From Syntrophomonas sp. (GTDB taxonomy: Bacteria > Bacillota > Syntrophomonadia > Syntrophomonadales > Syntrophomonadaceae), in assembly GCF_028707975.1 (NCBI RefSeq), contig NZ_JAQVZX010000014.1:1-37787 (forward strand): 37,787 bases of DNA, given 5' to 3'. Under the pieces are notes generated by a model. It was not told where the DNA came from. It saw only the letters and a program-made list of their open reading frames with translations, and searched no databases. Made by a program: the position numbers and the translations under genes. Below, piece after piece: positions 11,106 to 20,069 of this stretch. Position 1 is the stretch's first letter. The number at the start of each line of letters is the position of its first letter.

Positions 11106-11990
11106 ATGGAAGAAAAAGGAATTTTCAAAGCAAAATCCGGCCTGGCCCAGATGCTAAAGGGTGGCGTCATAATGGATGTCACTACTCCCGAGCAGGCCAA
11201 AATAGCAGAAGAAGCTGGAGCCTGTGCGGTGATGGCATTGGAAAGGGTTCCGGCGGATATAAGAGCGGCCGGAGGTATTGCCCGTATGGCTGACCCCAGT
11301 GTGATTCTTCGCATTATGGAGAAAGTCACTATTCCTGTAATGGCTAAATGCCGGATAGGGCATTTTGTTGAGGCCCAGATTCTGGAGTCCCTGGGAATTG
11401 ATTATATCGATGAAAGCGAAGTTCTAACCCCGGCTGATGATAAACACCATGTAAATAAGCACACTTTTAAAGTACCTTTTGTTTGTGGAGCCCGCAATCT
11501 GGGCGAAGCCCTTCGCCGTATTGGTGAAGGAGCGGCCATGATTAGAACCAAAGGAGAACCAGGCACCGGGAATGTAATTGAAGCGGTTCGGCATATCAGA
11601 CAGGTCAATGACCAGATTAGATGGGTCAGCAGCCTGCCCGCAGAAGAACTAATGGCCGCAGCTAAAGAGCTGGAAGCACCATATGAATTACTGCAGGAGG
11701 TAGTGCGGTTAAAAGGGCTGCCGGTAGTAAATTTTGCCGCAGGGGGTATAGCCACTCCGGCGGATGCAGCTATGATGATGCAACTGGGTTGTGATGGAAT
11801 ATTCGTAGGCTCCGGCATATTCAAATCCGGCGATCCCATGAAGAGAGCTCGGGCCATAGTAACCGCCACCACCCATTACCAGGATCCGGCAGTTTTAGCA
11901 GAAGTATCCCGGGATTTGGGTGAAGCTATGGTAGGAATAGATATCAGCACCATAAGGCCAGAGGAGAGAATGCAGGAACGCGGCTGGTAA
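11106..11990 (+). CDS. pdxS: pyridoxal 5'-phosphate synthase subunit PdxS
   Basis: The 294-residue protein is full length and highly conserved ([62 protein letters not shown]). PdxS condenses ribose 5-phosphate, glyceraldehyde 3-phosphate and ammonia to PLP. Ammonia normally comes from the glutaminase PdxT, whose gene usually follows directly but is absent here. The start is an ATG with GGGAGGG upstream. It lies 49 bases after gyrA with no clear terminator between. The next transcription unit encodes a PLP-dependent aminotransferase, so cofactor supply and use are neighbours. Confidence 0.97.
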   Translation: MEEKGIFKAKSGLAQMLKGGVIMDVTTPEQAKIAEEAGACAVMALERVPADIRAAGGIARMADPSVILRIMEKVTIPVMAKCRIGHFVEAQILESLGIDYIDESEVLTPADDKHHVNKHTFKVPFVCGARNLGEALRRIGEGAAMIRTKGEPGTGNVIEAVRHIRQVNDQIRWVSSLPAEELMAAAKELEAPYELLQEVVRLKGLPVVNFAAGGIATPADAAMMMQLGCDGIFVGSGIFKSGDPMKRARAIVTATTHYQDPAVLAEVSRDLGEAMVGIDISTIRPEERMQERGW

Positions 11991-11997
11991 TCGGGTG

Positions 11998-12028
11998 GGA
12001 GCTTTTAAAAATCACTTGCAAAAGCTCC
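11998..12028. repeat. inverted repeat overlapping the T-box promoter
   Basis: GGAGCTTTT (11998-12006) pairs perfectly with AAAAGCTCC (12020-12028) across 13 bases. There is no T-run. The right arm lies over the -35 end and the spacer of the promoter at 12016-12044, so it may be an operator or a weak end signal for pdxS. Confidence 0.4.
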
Positions 12029-12044
12029 GGGGCTGTAATATAAT
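12016..12044 (+). promoter_or_regulatory. promoter of the serine T-box operon
   Basis: TTGCAA (12016-12021) and a perfect TATAAT (12039-12044) stand 17 bases apart. Transcription would start near 12051, just before the T-box stem I. Confidence 0.85.
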
Positions 12045-12050
12045 CAATGC

Positions 12051-12281
12051 CAAACCTTAATAGCAAAACTGTTGATGAAAGGAAAAAGTAGGAACTGTAA
12101 ACTGGTAAAGAGAGCTGGTGGAAGCTGCGAACCAGCCCGGTGCAGTTTTGAATCCAACCTGGAAACAGATCTAAAGAATAAGCGGTGGTTCCGTTATAAC
12201 CTTCAAGTGGGTGTTGAGAACACCAACAAGGGTGGCAACGCGGGAAAATACCTCTCGTCCCTATGGGGCGAGGGGTTTTTT
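12051..12281 (+). ncRNA. T-box leader, serine type (UCC specifier)
   Basis: The leader shows the T-box elements in order: an AGTAG bulge, an AGAGA box with the GCTGGTGG stem I apex, and the specifier loop GAATCCAACC in which TCC (12153-12155) sits in the specifier position. The T-box sequence AAGGGTGGCAACGCGGG (12228-12244) follows, and then a terminator. Uncharged tRNA pairs with the specifier and, through its free 3' end, with the T-box bulge, favouring antitermination. UCC is a serine codon and the downstream genes make serine, which supports the reading. The alignment is by eye; the specifier frame is the least certain part. Confidence 0.93.
12251..12281 (+). terminator. T-box controlled terminator
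   Basis: CCTCTCGTCCC (12251-12261) pairs along 11 positions (two G-T pairs) with GGGGCGAGGGG (12265-12275) over a three-base loop and is followed by six T's. The 5' arm would be taken up by the T-box antiterminator when tRNA-Ser is uncharged. Confidence 0.9.
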
Positions 12282-12352
12282 GCATAATGTATACACGAGT
12301 TACAAGGGGGAAAAGTTATAGCAGGCATCAAAATGGTTTCATAATAGAAATG

Positions 12353-12419
12353 TGATTCCACTGCAAAAAGTTATACATATGCATTAGCTTGCATAAAAAG
12401 GGGTTTTGCAGCAGAGTCA
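12353..12419. mobile_element. 67-bp MITE-like element (short copy)
   Basis: Terminal inverted repeats TGATTCCACTGCAAAA (12353-12368) and, reverse-complemented, TGACTCTGCTGCAAAA (12404-12419) agree at 13 of 16 positions. Between them lies a small palindrome TATGCATTAGCTTGCATA. The same ends and inner motifs flank the 400-bp element at 26309-26708, of which this looks like an internal deletion. It sits between the T-box terminator and the aminotransferase gene, inside the leader transcript. Confidence 0.7.
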
Positions 12420-12454
12420 AATGTAGTTTCAATATTAAGGAGGCTATTACAGGA

Positions 12455-13606
12455 ATGATAGGTGAACAATATTTGCTCTTACCCGGGCCTACACCCGTTC
12501 CCGAAAGAGTTGTCCGTGCTATGAGCCGACCCATGGTCAATCATCGTGGAAGTGAGTTTAAGGAAATTTTAATTAATGTAACAGACGGAATCAAACAAGT
12601 CTACCATACCCAGCATCAGGTTTTAATCTACCCGGCATCCGGTACGGGTGCGCTGGAAGCGGCGGTAGTTAATTTTATATCTCCCGGAGATAAAGTGCTG
12701 GCAGTCTCCATCGGCGTTTTCGGGGATCGCTTTGCCACTATTGCTCGGGAATTTGGTGCCCAGGTAGAGAAGCTGGACTTTCCCTGGGGAGAGCCCGCCG
12801 ATCCCCAGGTGGTTAAAGAAAGGCTGGAGCAGGATAAAAAGCAGGAAATAAAGGCGGTATTGATTACCCACAATGAGACTTCCACCGGGGTATTCAATGA
12901 TTTAGCCGCCATCAGAGCTGCTGTAGGCGAACACCCCGCCCTTTTTATGGTTGACGCCGTAAGCGGGTTAGCGGCCGTGGCGTTCAAAATGGATGAATGG
13001 AAACTGGACGTGGTTGCCAGTGGTTCCCAAAAAGCCTTTATGATTCCACCGGGATTGAGTTTCCTGGCCTTTAACGACCGGGCTTTAAGAGTACATAAGG
13101 AAAATAAAAACCACAAATATTATTGGGATGTCTCTTCCGGCCTTAAATACCTGGAAAAAGGCCAGACCCCTTATACACCAGCCATCTCACTATTCTATGG
13201 TCTGGAAGAAGCCCTGAAAATGATGCAGGAAGAAGGATTGGATAATATTCTTTTAAGACAGCTGAATTACCGGGAGATGGTTCGGGCAGCCTTAAAGGAA
13301 ATGGGATTAAAACTGCTGGCGGCAGATGATAATGCCTCCCCCGCCCTGACTTCGGTAATAGCACCTCAGGGAATAGGGGGCAATAAAATCCGCCAATATA
13401 TGAGGGAAAGATTTAATATAATCCTGGCCGGCGGGCAGCAGAGGCTGGATGATGTCATCTTCAGGATAGGCCATCTGGGTTATGTCCGGGAACTGGATCT
13501 CTTATCAGTGTTGGTAGCCCTGGAGATAACCCTGCTCAAGTCCGGTTACCCGATCGAACTGGGTAAGGGTATCAAAAAGGCTCAGGAGTACATTTCTGCC
13601 ACTTAA
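12455..13606 (+). CDS. class V PLP-dependent aminotransferase of the serine operon
   Basis: Starting from the ATG at 12455, preceded by AAGGAGG, the protein has 383 residues. An upstream in-frame start at 12389 would lie in the MITE and is not used in my view. It opens LLPGPTPVPERVVRAM, has the cofactor-phosphate region PASGTGALEAAV, the PLP aspartate in FMVDAVSGLA and the Schiff-base lysine in ASGSQKAFMIPPG. This is the alanine-glyoxylate / serine-pyruvate aminotransferase family. Because it is behind a serine T-box and directly before serA, its likely job is transamination of 3-phosphohydroxypyruvate to phosphoserine, replacing classical SerC. That role is inference; serine-glyoxylate exchange is the alternative. 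Confidence 0.88.
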   Translation: MIGEQYLLLPGPTPVPERVVRAMSRPMVNHRGSEFKEILINVTDGIKQVYHTQHQVLIYPASGTGALEAAVVNFISPGDKVLAVSIGVFGDRFATIAREFGAQVEKLDFPWGEPADPQVVKERLEQDKKQEIKAVLITHNETSTGVFNDLAAIRAAVGEHPALFMVDAVSGLAAVAFKMDEWKLDVVASGSQKAFMIPPGLSFLAFNDRALRVHKENKNHKYYWDVSSGLKYLEKGQTPYTPAISLFYGLEEALKMMQEEGLDNILLRQLNYREMVRAALKEMGLKLLAADDNASPALTSVIAPQGIGGNKIRQYMRERFNIILAGGQQRLDDVIFRIGHLGYVRELDLLSVLVALEITLLKSGYPIELGKGIKKAQEYISAT

Positions 13607-13721
13607 TGCTTTTGCGGGCAGGAGTGAAGTGTTACTTTGACAAGCCGAATAAGCGACAACCAAGGGTAAACTCGGTCAAAGGAAGCATTTCTGGCGCCAA
13701 ACAACAGAAGGAGGAAGAAAC

Positions 13722-15314
13722 ATGGAAAGAAAAAAGGTTATAGTCAGTGAGCGCATAGCCGATGAAGGCATTGAACTGCTAAAGAGCGAATTGGCGGTAG
13801 ATTACCGGGACGGGATTTCCCGGGAAGACCTACTGGAGATTATTGAGCACTATGATGCCTTGATAGTAAGAAGCGTCACCCAGGTTGACGAAGAATTGAT
13901 CAGCCGGGGTAAACGACTCAAGATAGTTGGTCGTGCAGGCAATGGAATAGACAACATTGATGTAGATGTTTGTACCCGTTATGGAGTGATAGTAGCCAAT
14001 ACTCCGGATAGCAACACCATTTCTGCGGCTGAACAAACCATAAGCCTTTTGTTATCCTCCATTCGCAATACCGCCTGGGCCAGCGAGTATCTGAAAGGGG
14101 GAACCTGGGATCGCAAACCCTTCCGGGGAGTGGAACTCTATGGCAAAACTGTTGGCATTGTCGGCCTGGGAAGGATAGGCTCCATGGTAGCTACCCGCTT
14201 AAAGGCCTTTAACATGAGAGTTATTGCCTATGATCCGTATATATCCGATGAACGCTTTGCCCGCTTTGGGGCGGAAAAGAAGGAGAGCCTGGAAGAACTG
14301 GCCAAAGAGGCCGATTTCATTACCGTGCATACCCCTAGAAACGAAGAAACCATGCATATGATTGATGAACGAATACTTAGCCTGGCCAAAGAGGGCGTCC
14401 GGGTAGTTAACTGTGCCCGGGGGGGCATTATCAAGGAAGCAGCGCTATTAAAAGGACTGGAGTCCAAAAAGGTATTAAGTGCCGGGTTGGATGTTTTTGA
14501 GAAAGAACCAGCCGTTGACAACCCCTTGTTCAATTTAAAGAATGTGGTAGTAACGCCGCATTTGGGAGCGGACACTTTTGAAGCTCAGAAACGGGTGGGG
14601 GAAAACATTGCCGAGCAGGTCATTAAAGCTCTGAGAGGCGAAATTGTACCCAACCTGGTAAACTTACCGGCTATGCTGAAAGACGAGCTGGAATACCTGA
14701 AGCCCTATATTACCCTGGCGGAAAAGCTGGGCAATATCTATTACCAGATGGAAAAGGCAGCGGTCAGCCGGGTGGAGTTAACCTATAGTGGCCCCATCAG
14801 CAGCAATGAGACCGAAATTTTAACGGTAGCTTTCCTCAAAGGCTTGCTGGAGCCGGTCTTGGGGGATAAGGTCAGCTATGTTAACGCCCGTCTAATGTCA
14901 GAAGACCGGGGAATCAAGGTTTTTGACCATAAGGAAGAACAGAGTCCCAAAAGATATAAAAACCTTATCACGGCCAGGGTATTTGATCACGAGCATGAAT
15001 TGACCTTGGAAGGAACCCTTTCCCGAGCGCGATTTCCTCTCCTGGTTGAAATCAACGGCTATGAAACCGAAAGCAACCTGGAAGGATATCTGCTGGTGGT
15101 GGAAAATGAGGATAGACCTCGAGTAATCGGTCCTTTTGCCACGGCATTGGGAGATGAAGGAATAAATATCGCCGGGATGAAGGTGGCACGCAAGACCAAA
15201 GGGGAAAAGGCCATAATGATAATCAACGTGGATAATAAAGTGGAAGAACCGGTTCTGGAGAAATTGAGCCGGTTGGATGGAATGGTAGGAAAACCCATAC
15301 TGCTGCAGTTGTAG
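13722..15314 (+). CDS. serA: D-3-phosphoglycerate dehydrogenase
   Basis: The 530-residue protein is the long type of SerA. The catalytic and NAD domains (about 1-310) contain the Rossmann motif GIVGLGRIGSMVA, the arginine in NCARGGI, the glutamate in FEKEPAVDNPL and the histidine in TPHLGADT. An intervening allosteric domain and a C-terminal ACT domain (about 455-530, NEDRPRVIGPFATALGDEGI) follow, the site of serine feedback in this class. It oxidises 3-phosphoglycerate, the first step of serine synthesis. AGGAGGAAG precedes the ATG. It lies 115 bases after the aminotransferase, with no terminator I can see, so both respond to the T-box. Confidence 0.97.
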   Translation: MERKKVIVSERIADEGIELLKSELAVDYRDGISREDLLEIIEHYDALIVRSVTQVDEELISRGKRLKIVGRAGNGIDNIDVDVCTRYGVIVANTPDSNTISAAEQTISLLLSSIRNTAWASEYLKGGTWDRKPFRGVELYGKTVGIVGLGRIGSMVATRLKAFNMRVIAYDPYISDERFARFGAEKKESLEELAKEADFITVHTPRNEETMHMIDERILSLAKEGVRVVNCARGGIIKEAALLKGLESKKVLSAGLDVFEKEPAVDNPLFNLKNVVVTPHLGADTFEAQKRVGENIAEQVIKALRGEIVPNLVNLPAMLKDELEYLKPYITLAEKLGNIYYQMEKAAVSRVELTYSGPISSNETEILTVAFLKGLLEPVLGDKVSYVNARLMSEDRGIKVFDHKEEQSPKRYKNLITARVFDHEHELTLEGTLSRARFPLLVEINGYETESNLEGYLLVVENEDRPRVIGPFATALGDEGINIAGMKVARKTKGEKAIMIINVDNKVEEPVLEKLSRLDGMVGKPILLQL

Positions 15315-15349
15315 CAAAAGAAGTGAGGAGTAAGGGGTTAATATACTAA

Positions 15350-16783
<1,434 letters not shown>

Positions 16784-16796
16784 GCCCCCGGCTTTA

Positions 16797-16825
16797 TTGA
16801 CAAGAAGAAAAGCCTGTGCTATACT
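16797..16825 (+). promoter_or_regulatory. promoter of the tRNA-Ser/Ser/Arg cluster
   Basis: A perfect TTGACA (16797-16802) and TATACT (16820-16825) are 17 bases apart and end 31 bases before tRNA-Ser(TGA). Confidence 0.85.
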
Positions 16826-16856
16826 TTCCTTTGCATTGCAGATGCAACCGCTATGT

Positions 16857-16946
16857 GGAGGGGTGTCCGAGCGGTTGAAGGAGGCGGTCTTGAAAACCGT
16901 TGAACCTTTACGGGTTCCGTGGGTTCGAATCCCACCTCCTCCGCCA
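16857..16946 (+). tRNA. tRNA-Ser (anticodon TGA)
   Basis: The 90-base gene has the 7-bp acceptor GGAGGGG/CTCCTCC (one G-T), the anticodon loop CTTGAAA with TGA, a long variable arm typical of serine tRNAs, the T-loop TTCGAAT and an encoded CCA. It reads UCA and probably UCG, UCU and UCC by wobble. Confidence 0.97.
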
Positions 16947-17073
16947 TTTAAGTAAATTGACTGTAACCTGGTAAAATAAATCAGCTTTTGACTGCATGAT
17001 TTTTGACCGGTCAGGCAAATATCATGAAAAAATTAAACAAACTGTGCCCAAATTAATAAATTAGATTTTATGT

Positions 17074-17167
17074 GGAGAGATGGCCGAGATGGCTGAAGGC
17101 GCTCGCCTGCTAAGCGAGTAGACGGCTAATAACTGTCTCGAGGGTTCGAATCCCTCTCTCTCCGCCA
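17074..17167 (+). tRNA. tRNA-Ser (anticodon GCT)
   Basis: The 94-base gene has the acceptor GGAGAGA/TCTCTCC, the anticodon loop CTGCTAA with GCT, a long variable arm, the T-loop TTCGAAT and an encoded CCA. It reads AGC and AGU. It follows tRNA-Ser(TGA) by 127 bases. Confidence 0.97.
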
Positions 17168-17173
17168 TGAAAT

Positions 17174-17250
<77 letters not shown>

Positions 17251-17264
17251 TTTATAGCCTGCAA

Positions 17265-17287
17265 AGCCTGAAATTTCGGGCTTTTTC
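17265..17287 (+). terminator. terminator of the tRNA cluster
   Basis: AGCCTGAAATTTCGGGCT (17265-17282) folds on itself (one G-T) and is followed by five T's. It lies 15 bases after tRNA-Arg. The following 17288-17499 holds no gene I can support. Confidence 0.8.
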
Positions 17288-17478
17288 TGTTGTGAGGGAA
17301 GGTATTTTGGGCCGGACTGGGTAATTAAGAATTCCTTAGTTTCGGGATTTATCTCTAAGGTGGGTAGCAGGAGGATAGCAAGAATATCAGGCTATAACAT
17401 TCGCCCTTCTGTGCTTAAGATATATGAAAAAGGCCAGTATGTAAGAACGGTACAAAGGGAGGCAGATAAGTTCTGTTT

Positions 17479-17502
17479 CCCTTTGTCATGCATGTCAAAG
17501 GG
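17479..17502. repeat. REP-like hairpin upstream of the RAYT gene
   Basis: CCCTTTG (17480-17486) and CAAAGGG (17496-17502) pair around a 9-base centre containing ATGCAT. It partly overlaps the left inverted repeat of the transposon-like unit and resembles the folded ends recognised by REP-associated transposases. Confidence 0.55.
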
Positions 17503-18399
17503 ACGGTTCTCTTGTCATAATCTGACCGGTATGGTAACATGGTGTTGGGAATAAAATCTAACTAAATTAGGAGAGTACATATGCCCAGACACCAGCGGAT
17601 ATTGAGTAAAACCGGAACGTATCATGTAATGATGCGAGGAAATGAAAGAAAGAACCTGTTTCTTGATGAAGAAGACAAACAGCGATTTCTTGAAACCCTG
17701 TTTGCCAAGAAAAAAGAAGCAGGTTTTTCTCTTTTTGCCTTTTGTTTAATGGACAATCACGTCCACCTGGTTATCCAGGAAGGCCAAGAGAGACTGGCAA
17801 CGACCATGAAACGAATCAACGCCAGTTATGCCTACTACTTCAATCAGAAATACAATCGGGTAGGTCACCTGTTTCAGGACCGTTTTAAAAGTGAGACCAT
17901 AGAAGACGAAAGATATCTGATGGCGGTTACCAGGTATATTCATAACAACCCGGTAAAAGCCGACATCGTTGAAAAAGCCGAAGATTACAAATGGAGCAGT
18001 TACAAATACTATTTAGCACCTGATAAGCCGGAATCAAGGAATATAAACACCGATGTTATTCTAAGCTCTATTTCCTTAGACCAAACACAAGCCATAAAAG
18101 AATTCAAAGACTTTTCATTGCAGAAAGATACGAATCAATTCATGGATATAAATGAGGATGAGGCATGGACATTGGAAGAGAGCAAGGTATATCTGGAGGA
18201 ATACCTGAAAAAAGAATGGTCTGGATATCAGATGCAGGAGTTGATGAAAAACAAGAATACGCGAAATGAAATCGTCCTACACATAAGGGAAAAAACCAAT
18301 CTCTCGATTCGAAAAACTGCTGACTTGTTAGGAATCACGCGAGGCAGCATCCAGTATCTGAAATAGGGTATATCTGAATTATGACAAGAGAACCGTCCC
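17500..18399. mobile_element. RAYT unit bounded by perfect 21-bp inverted repeats
   Basis: GGGACGGTTCTCTTGTCATA plus A (17500-17520) is repeated exactly, inverted, at 18379-18399. The only gene between is the Y1-type transposase at 17581. Sequences with a GACGGTTCTCTTGTC core are familiar neighbours of TnpA_REP genes in Firmicutes. HUH transposases recognise hairpins, not classical inverted ends, so the symmetry may reflect two REP copies in opposite orientation. Confidence 0.7.
17581..18366 (+). CDS. REP-associated tyrosine transposase (Y1/HUH family)
   Basis: The 261-residue protein opens MPRHQRILSKTGTYHVMMRG, the hallmark of TnpA_REP (RAYT) proteins. The metal-binding HUH pair appears as MDNHVHLVIQ near residues 58-67. 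GHLFQDRFKSE and RYIHNNPVKAD are further family blocks, and the tyrosine-rich NASYAYYFNQKY includes the probable nucleophile. After about residue 185 an extra C-terminal region ends in a helix-turn-helix-like segment (RKTADLLGITRGSIQYLK). RAYTs nick single-stranded DNA at REP hairpins. AGGAG lies ahead of the ATG. The gene looks intact and may be active on the flanking repeats. Confidence 0.93.
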   Translation: MPRHQRILSKTGTYHVMMRGNERKNLFLDEEDKQRFLETLFAKKKEAGFSLFAFCLMDNHVHLVIQEGQERLATTMKRINASYAYYFNQKYNRVGHLFQDRFKSETIEDERYLMAVTRYIHNNPVKADIVEKAEDYKWSSYKYYLAPDKPESRNINTDVILSSISLDQTQAIKEFKDFSLQKDTNQFMDINEDEAWTLEESKVYLEEYLKKEWSGYQMQELMKNKNTRNEIVLHIREKTNLSIRKTADLLGITRGSIQYLK

Positions 18400-18448
18400 C
18401 AATATATACATGGCCCTATTGATTATAACTCGGCCCTGGCCATTTATT

Positions 18449-18485
18449 CCGCCGCAATGAACTGCGAAAGAAAGCTTTGCGGCGG
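18449..18485. repeat. GC-rich inverted repeat before the lectin gene
   Basis: CCGCCGCA (18449-18456) pairs perfectly with TGCGGCGG (18478-18485) over 21 bases. There is no T-run. It may be a leader structure or the end of an older insertion. Confidence 0.4.
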
Positions 18486-18532
18486 CAACTAAATCACATA
18501 CTTTATTTAATAAATCGAGAGGATGATAAGCA

Positions 18533-18911
18533 ATGGCTCAAAAAACATTTACCATTGATTCTTTTCCCCCGGGTTACTATATGTCCTGGTTTGTTACCTC
18601 CCAGGCGGCTTATTCGGTTAATGCCAGGCTATTTGACGGCGCCAAGCAAGTATTTTAACAAGACAAAAATGAGCACCGATATCGAACCGCCTCTGGCTCA
18701 GGGGGCGGCTTTCATTCAGAGCAACGGGCTTAAACTATCCATTGATGTACCCCAATCCTCCAGCCTGGACAGTAGTATTAATACTTACGCCATTACCACC
18801 GATACCGGCTCTATAGTGGGCTATGGCTACAATATCTGCATTGAGGACAGTAATGACAAGGATTATAACGATGTGTGCGTTGCGCTGGTAGCCTGGCGCA
18901 ATAAGGGGTAA
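18533..18911 (+). pseudogene. LecB/PA-IIL-like calcium-dependent lectin, frameshifted
   Basis: Reading from the ATG at 18533 (GAGAGG upstream) gives MAQKTFTIDSFPPGYYMSWF and on to residue 41, where TTT TAA ends the frame at 18658. Skipping one base of the TTTT run continues smoothly as NKTKMSTDIEPPLAQG to a stop at 18911, for about 125 residues. The end contains CIEDSNDKDYNDVCVALVAW and a final NKG. The acidic DxDYND stretch plus a C-terminal glycine is the calcium and sugar site of the LecB/PA-IIL lectins, where the last glycine reaches into the partner's site. The family is usually about 115 residues. The frameshift could be a mutation, a sequencing error in a T run, or +1 recoding at a stop. 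Confidence 0.7.
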
Positions 18912-19017
18912 GCTGAAAACAGCATCTTCCTGCCGGAATAATAACCAGCAACGGAGGCCAAACGATTTCCAACCTTTTGGCGCTGAGGCAAAACAAACTG
19001 GGAAGGGGGTGTATAAT

Positions 19018-19221
19018 ATGCCGGTAATAACTGTGGATATTGGACAGATGCCCGGAAAGCAGAAGCCGCTGCTTATTAAACAATTAAGCTGTAGCGCTGC
19101 CGAGATAACAGGAATCCCATTAAGTGCTTTTACTGTAGTTATCCACGAACTGCCCGATGAAAATATTGGTATCGGAGCGAAAACAGTAACTGAAATGAAG
19201 GCAGAGGCGCGCGGAGGTTAA
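19018..19221 (+). CDS. 4-oxalocrotonate tautomerase family protein
   Basis: From the ATG at 19018 (AGGGGGTG upstream) the protein has 67 residues and begins MPVITVDIG, so the catalytic Pro-1 would be exposed after methionine removal. QKPLLIKQLSCSAAEITGIP and FTVVIHELPDENIGIGAK are typical of the small 4-OT-like tautomerases (DmpI group). These enzymes isomerise enol and keto forms of unsaturated acids. The natural substrate here cannot be told from sequence. A start three codons earlier would bury the proline, so I chose the internal ATG. It follows the lectin gene by about 100 bases. Confidence 0.85.
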   Translation: MPVITVDIGQMPGKQKPLLIKQLSCSAAEITGIPLSAFTVVIHELPDENIGIGAKTVTEMKAEARGG

Positions 19222-19330
19222 TTCCGGAGTTCCCCCCGCTTATTGCCCTGATTGGAAGGCTAGACAATTGCTTTTCGAATAGAGGGATGAGTAAAAACCG
19301 TGATTATCATGGTATCATAGTGAATATTAG

Positions 19331-19537
19331 TCAGCGCAACAAGAGCATTTTTGCGCGGCTGAAGATATTATTGAGTATATCGATACCCGAACAGACTGCA
19401 ATACAATTATAGAGATTACCATGTTCGAGGGCCGTAACCGGGCCGCCAAAGCAGAACTCTATTCAGCTATCTGTCGTAATCTGGAAACCAACCCTGGCAT
19501 ACTGGCTAATGATATAGATAATTATAGTTTCCTATAA
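19331..19537 (+). pseudogene. C-terminal remnant of a tautomerase_2-type protein
   Basis: This frame opens after a TAG and has no start codon. Its middle reads CNTIIEITMFEGRNRAAKAE, then LYSAICRNLETNPGILANDI, and ends in SFL at 19537. The block 'IIEITMFxGRxxxAKxxLYxAI..NL...PGIxxNDI' is characteristic of the larger tautomerase family, which normally continues with a conserved ENWG end that is missing here. Both ends are lost, so it is a decayed copy beside the intact small tautomerase. Recognition is from memory of the family. Confidence 0.65.
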
Positions 19538-19543
19538 AGCCAT

Positions 19544-19590
19544 AAAAGGCGCCTTGAATCTCCACTTTACTGGAGTTTCAAAGCGCCTTT
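19544..19590 (+). terminator. long imperfect hairpin after the tautomerase remnant
   Basis: AAAGGCGC (19545-19552) pairs with GCGCCTTT (19583-19590), with TTGAA/TTCAA and CTCCA/TGGAG inside, closing on CTTTAC. The tail is only weakly T-rich, so it could also be an element end. Confidence 0.5.
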
Positions 19591-19645
19591 GCTTTAACTG
19601 GGTTTAATAAACGGGCCGGGACAGAAGAAAACCACCTGCCATAAT

Positions 19646-19677
19646 TAAAAGCCTGTTCCCCTTATGAGAAACAGGCT
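19646..19677 (-). terminator. minus-strand terminator
   Basis: AGCCTGTT (19650-19657) pairs with AACAGGCT (19670-19677). On the minus strand the stem is followed by five T's. It is downstream of the coding remnant at 19741-19890. Confidence 0.6.
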
Positions 19678-19740
19678 CCATTGCCCAGTTGTTATATTGA
19701 TTTTTACATTTGAAATAGTCTTCTATGACTATGGTTTATT

Positions 19741-19890
19741 TTAGTTTGCTGCTGCCTTGCTGTCAATACAATACCCATAGGTATACAGTATTTTGCCCAA
19801 TTGATCACCCCCCAAGCTCGCACCCAGCAGGGCCGCTTCCTCGGTATCGGTCAGGAACAGGGGCTGGTAATTGAATAAGCTAAACGACTG
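19741..19890 (-). pseudogene. C-terminal coding remnant, unrecognised family
   Basis: A minus-strand frame with no start codon runs 49 residues to a TAA at 19741. It contains NYQPLFLTDTEEAALLGASL and GGDQLGKILYTYGYCIDSK. Its composition is protein-like and a terminator follows it, so I take it as the tail of a deleted gene. I do not recognise the family. The remainder of 19591-20001 shows nothing else. Confidence 0.35.
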
Positions 19891-20001
19891 TTAGCCGACT
19901 TGGGGTATTTAAGCCCGGGTCGGATTGTTCGTCGGTCAATACCAGGAAAAAAGAAAATGGATATCTGGATGCTACCAAGCCTAAATAGGCAAATGGACTA
20001 T

Positions 20002-20036
20002 TTGAATTGCTTTTGTACGTACAATATCATATGATA
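20002..20036 (+). promoter_or_regulatory. promoter and operator of the RelBE-type operon
   Basis: TTGAAT (20002-20007) and TATCAT (20025-20030) are 17 bases apart. The -10 lies inside a perfect 12-bp palindrome TATCATATGATA (20025-20036), a likely binding site for the antitoxin, as in other autoregulated toxin-antitoxin operons. Confidence 0.65.
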
Positions 20037-20069
20037 GTATTAAAAAGAACGAGAACGGAAGTGGATTTC

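Noticed and set aside
12389-12454. N-terminal extension of the aminotransferase to an upstream ATG
   Set aside because: It would be encoded largely by the MITE and lacks a ribosome site, whereas AAGGAGG precedes the ATG at 12455.
17360-17554. Possible gene with a basic, protein-like stretch (ISGYNIRPSVLKIYEKG)
   Set aside because: It has no convincing ribosome site, runs through the RAYT left repeat and matches no family I know; at best a remnant.
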